Assembly (NCBI GenBank): GCA_024760905.1
Contig: CM045731.1
Location: 26,127,501-26,191,500 of the forward strand
Source: Plotosus lineatus
Lineage: Eukaryota; Chordata; Actinopteri; Siluriformes; Plotosidae
Length of the DNA stretch: 64,000 nucleotides
Reading direction: 5' to 3'
Shown here: positions 63,595 to 64,000 of the stretch, in pieces
How the letters are laid out: every line of letters begins with the position of its first letter
Numbering within the stretch: position 1 is the first letter of the stretch
Made by a program: the position numbers and the translations under genes
Notes under the pieces: generated by a model
Database searches by the model: none
Seen by the model: only the letters and a program-made list of their open reading frames with translations
Told to the model about the DNA's origin: nothing

Positions 63595-64000
63595 GTAAGA
63601 TTGTCTATACAATGTGTTTAAGAAGCACATGTAATGGATACAGACATGACTTGTATGATAGGTTGAACAGTAAGGAGGGAGAAAATGATCTATACAGGTT
63701 AGCACAGCAGAGAAATAGAGATGGGAAAGACGTGCAGCAAGTTAGAGTGATAAAGGACAGAGAGGGAAATGTATTGACTGATGACAGAAGTGTGCTGGGA
63801 AGATGGAAAGAGTACTTTGAAGAGCTGATGAATGAGGAAAATGAGAGAGAAAAGAGAGTAGAGGGGGTGACCGTTGAGGAGCAGGAAGTAGCAAAGATTA
63901 GTAAGGGAGAAGTGAGGAGGGCATTGAAGAGGATGAAGAGTGGAAAGGCAGTTGGCCCTGATGACATACCAGTTGAGGTATGGAAGTGTCTAGGGGAGGT
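63595..64000 (+). mobile_element. RTE-like LINE fragment, cut by the window edge
   Basis: Encodes the stretch between endonuclease and RT (LAQQRNRDGKDVQQVRVIKD, YFEELMNEENEREKRVEGV, RALKRMKSGKAVGPDDIPVE), open to the last base. Continues past 64000. Confidence 0.9.

Noticed and set aside
58525..64000. Next med23 exon
   Set aside because: I looked for the conserved segment following HAKMS and found only LINE, hAT, pogo and Tigger sequence.

Overview
This window is vertebrate nuclear DNA, almost certainly from a ray-finned (teleost) fish. The reasons are spliced genes with GT/AG introns, dense tRNA-derived SINEs, RTE-type and other LINEs, Tc1, Tigger/pogo and hAT DNA transposons, and long microsatellites. 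I cannot name the species. Most long open frames here are transposon fragments or simple-repeat translations. The host genes lie in short exons, many below 100 codons, which I joined by splice sites, intron phase and remembered human orthologues.

Three host genes are present. (1) The 5' end of cfap206 (cilia and flagella associated protein 206), minus strand: exons 1-3 at 5913-6020, 1133-1216 and 539-626. It continues beyond the left edge and has an RFX X-box at 6144-6157 in its promoter. (2) A complete il20ra (interleukin-20 receptor alpha, class II cytokine receptor), minus strand, 7 exons from 24340 to 9727, 524 residues, with the classic intron phases 1-2-1-0-1-0. (3) The 5' part of med23 (Mediator subunit 23), plus strand, 14 exons from 31982 to 58524, encoding about the first 541 of roughly 1370 residues, plus a candidate 18-nt microexon at 47999-48016. 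It runs off the right edge. il20ra and med23 are divergent and separated by 7.6 kb. All three human orthologues lie on 6q, so the block is consistent with old synteny.

The rest is mostly mobile DNA, often nested. A full-length RTE-like LINE (2685-5854) sits in cfap206 intron 1. The il20ra introns hold SINEs, a Tigger remnant, a roughly 670-bp tandem array of 13-bp units directly behind exon 1, and several CA/GT repeats. The il20ra-med23 spacer carries a CA block, a telomere-like TTAGGG tract, an ATT microsatellite split by a SINE, two LINE fragments and a cluster of AP-1-like TGAGTCA words. med23 intron 4 carries a Tc1 element inside an RTE LINE inside another stretch of such words. Later introns carry Tigger, Tc1 and hAT elements and more RTE copies.

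The most notable repeat system is a modular SINE set. One tRNA-like head and body occurs with two unrelated 3' ends. One end is an L2-like tail, which is also used by a second SINE family with a different head. The other is built from the 5' and 3' ends of the very RTE LINE found in the window. For the host genes, the most interesting points are the med23 microexon and the pure GT tracts abutting the 3' splice sites of med23 exons 11 and 13.
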